Part shown: piece by piece, positions 63,378-64,000 of the stretch
How the letters are laid out: each line of letters begins with the position of its first letter
Numbering within the stretch: position 1 is the stretch's first letter
DNA from: Zerene cesonia
Lineage: Eukaryota; Arthropoda; Insecta; Lepidoptera; Pieridae
NCBI RefSeq assembly: GCF_012273895.1
Contig: NC_052122.1
Span: 9,672,001 to 9,736,000 of the forward strand
Length of the DNA: 64,000 nucleotides
Direction of reading: 5' to 3'
Program-made: the position numbers and the translations under genes
The notes under the pieces: generated by a model
Databases searched by the model: none
What the model was told of the DNA's origin: nothing
What the model saw: the letters and a program-made list of their open reading frames with translations, nothing else

Positions 63378-63567
63378 GTATGGTGCTGATTTTTTTCAGT
63401 ATGTTGTATTTTTCACGTCATATGATACAGTTTGTTAAGATATCTATGTACATAAGATAAATAATATATTTTCATCAAAACCTGTGTTCTAACGTATGAA
63501 TCTCGATTAAAGGAATCTGCACGTGAATACTAGTAATATAAAGTTGAAGAATTTGTTTGTTTGGACG

Positions 63568-63904
63568 TGCTATTTTTTTTTTGTCACAGTCGGCAATGGT
63601 GCTGGTGGGACGCCTGATGGTAAGCGCTACAACCGCCCATGAACATTTGGAGAGGCATAGGGTTCATTGCAGACCTTAGGCCTCTACAAAGGGATTGCCG
63701 ACTTTAAACTGGGAAGGGATAAAGAAAGGATTGGCGAGAGGAATAAAGGACAGGATTGGGAAAGGTAAGGAAAAGGATATGGCTAATCTCAGACACTACT
63801 GGGGCTATTTCAGAAATTCTTTCACAGTTGGATATGTACAAGATCCCAGGTTGCAATGTTGCTAGTAAATACACCACAGGCGAAGCCGGCGCGGAACACT
63901 AGTA
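63568..63904 (-). repeat. Near full-length SINE-like repeat ('gcctgatggtaagcg' family)
   Basis: It begins near 'gtcacagtcggcaatggtgc', has 'gacgcctgatggtaagcgct' and 'acaaccgcccatgaacattt' in the middle, and ends 'cgaagccggcgcggaacact' plus 'agta'. This is the most complete of the reverse-oriented copies, about 340 bases, non-coding. It lies in the intron after the last exon seen. Confidence 0.6.
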
Positions 63905-64000
63905 TTCAATATGCATGCATTGTAATATGGATGAAATGAGAAATACCTGCAATATGTATAAGTGTGAGATGTTACAAGAAACTGTTTTATATGACGTCTT

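Overview
The window is eukaryotic nuclear DNA, almost certainly from a moth or butterfly (Lepidoptera). It is AT-rich, with short exons bounded by GT-AG introns and long introns. It is littered with short interspersed repeats of types I know from lepidopteran genomes: pieces ending in 'tttcgcatttataatattagtagga', 'gttcccactgctgggacaca' pieces, 'gcctgatggtaagcg' pieces, and a reverse-transcriptase tail. There are no bacterial-style operons, rRNA genes or CRISPR arrays. Most long open frames in the window are chance or shadow frames. The genes below were rebuilt by joining exons at splice sites and checking that every junction keeps the frame.

Left half (1-29377, + strand): the 3' part of a NOS1AP/CAPON orthologue. 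Exon 6716-6869 codes the end of the PTB domain; the rest of that domain must lie upstream of the window. Exons 13152-13300, 20730-20960 (coiled coil), 21739-21873 and 23759-24586 follow. An in-frame donor inside the last exon (24521) can join a further exon at 29156-29377. The gene would then have two C-termini, one of which ends in a class I PDZ-ligand-like Thr-Met-Leu.

Middle (29378-42486): mainly intergenic sequence and transposon debris, including a decayed LINE C-terminus at 37140-37463. A few exon-like pieces of unknown gene membership lie here (35949, 37926, 41359).

Right half: a compact three-exon + strand gene (42487-43851) codes a 175-residue hydrophilic protein ending in a cysteine cluster and a CAAX-type box (CVLM). 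On the - strand, 51647-56307 holds a complete 12-coding-exon ER alpha-1,2-mannosidase (GH47, MAN1B1/alpha-Man-Ib type), with a non-coding first exon near 57196. An intron of this gene contains a TATA-bearing signal-peptide-like exon (53890-53937) that could drive a truncated, catalytically incomplete form. Head-to-head with it, a + strand coiled-coil protein gene starts at 58459 and runs off the right edge; all seven exons seen are phase 0.

The four main genes have no evident shared pathway: a PTB adaptor, a predicted lipidated small protein, an ER glycan-trimming/ERAD enzyme and a coiled-coil protein. The most interesting leads are the alternative C-terminus of NOS1AP, the internal promoter/exon in the mannosidase gene, and the prenylated cysteine-rich protein.
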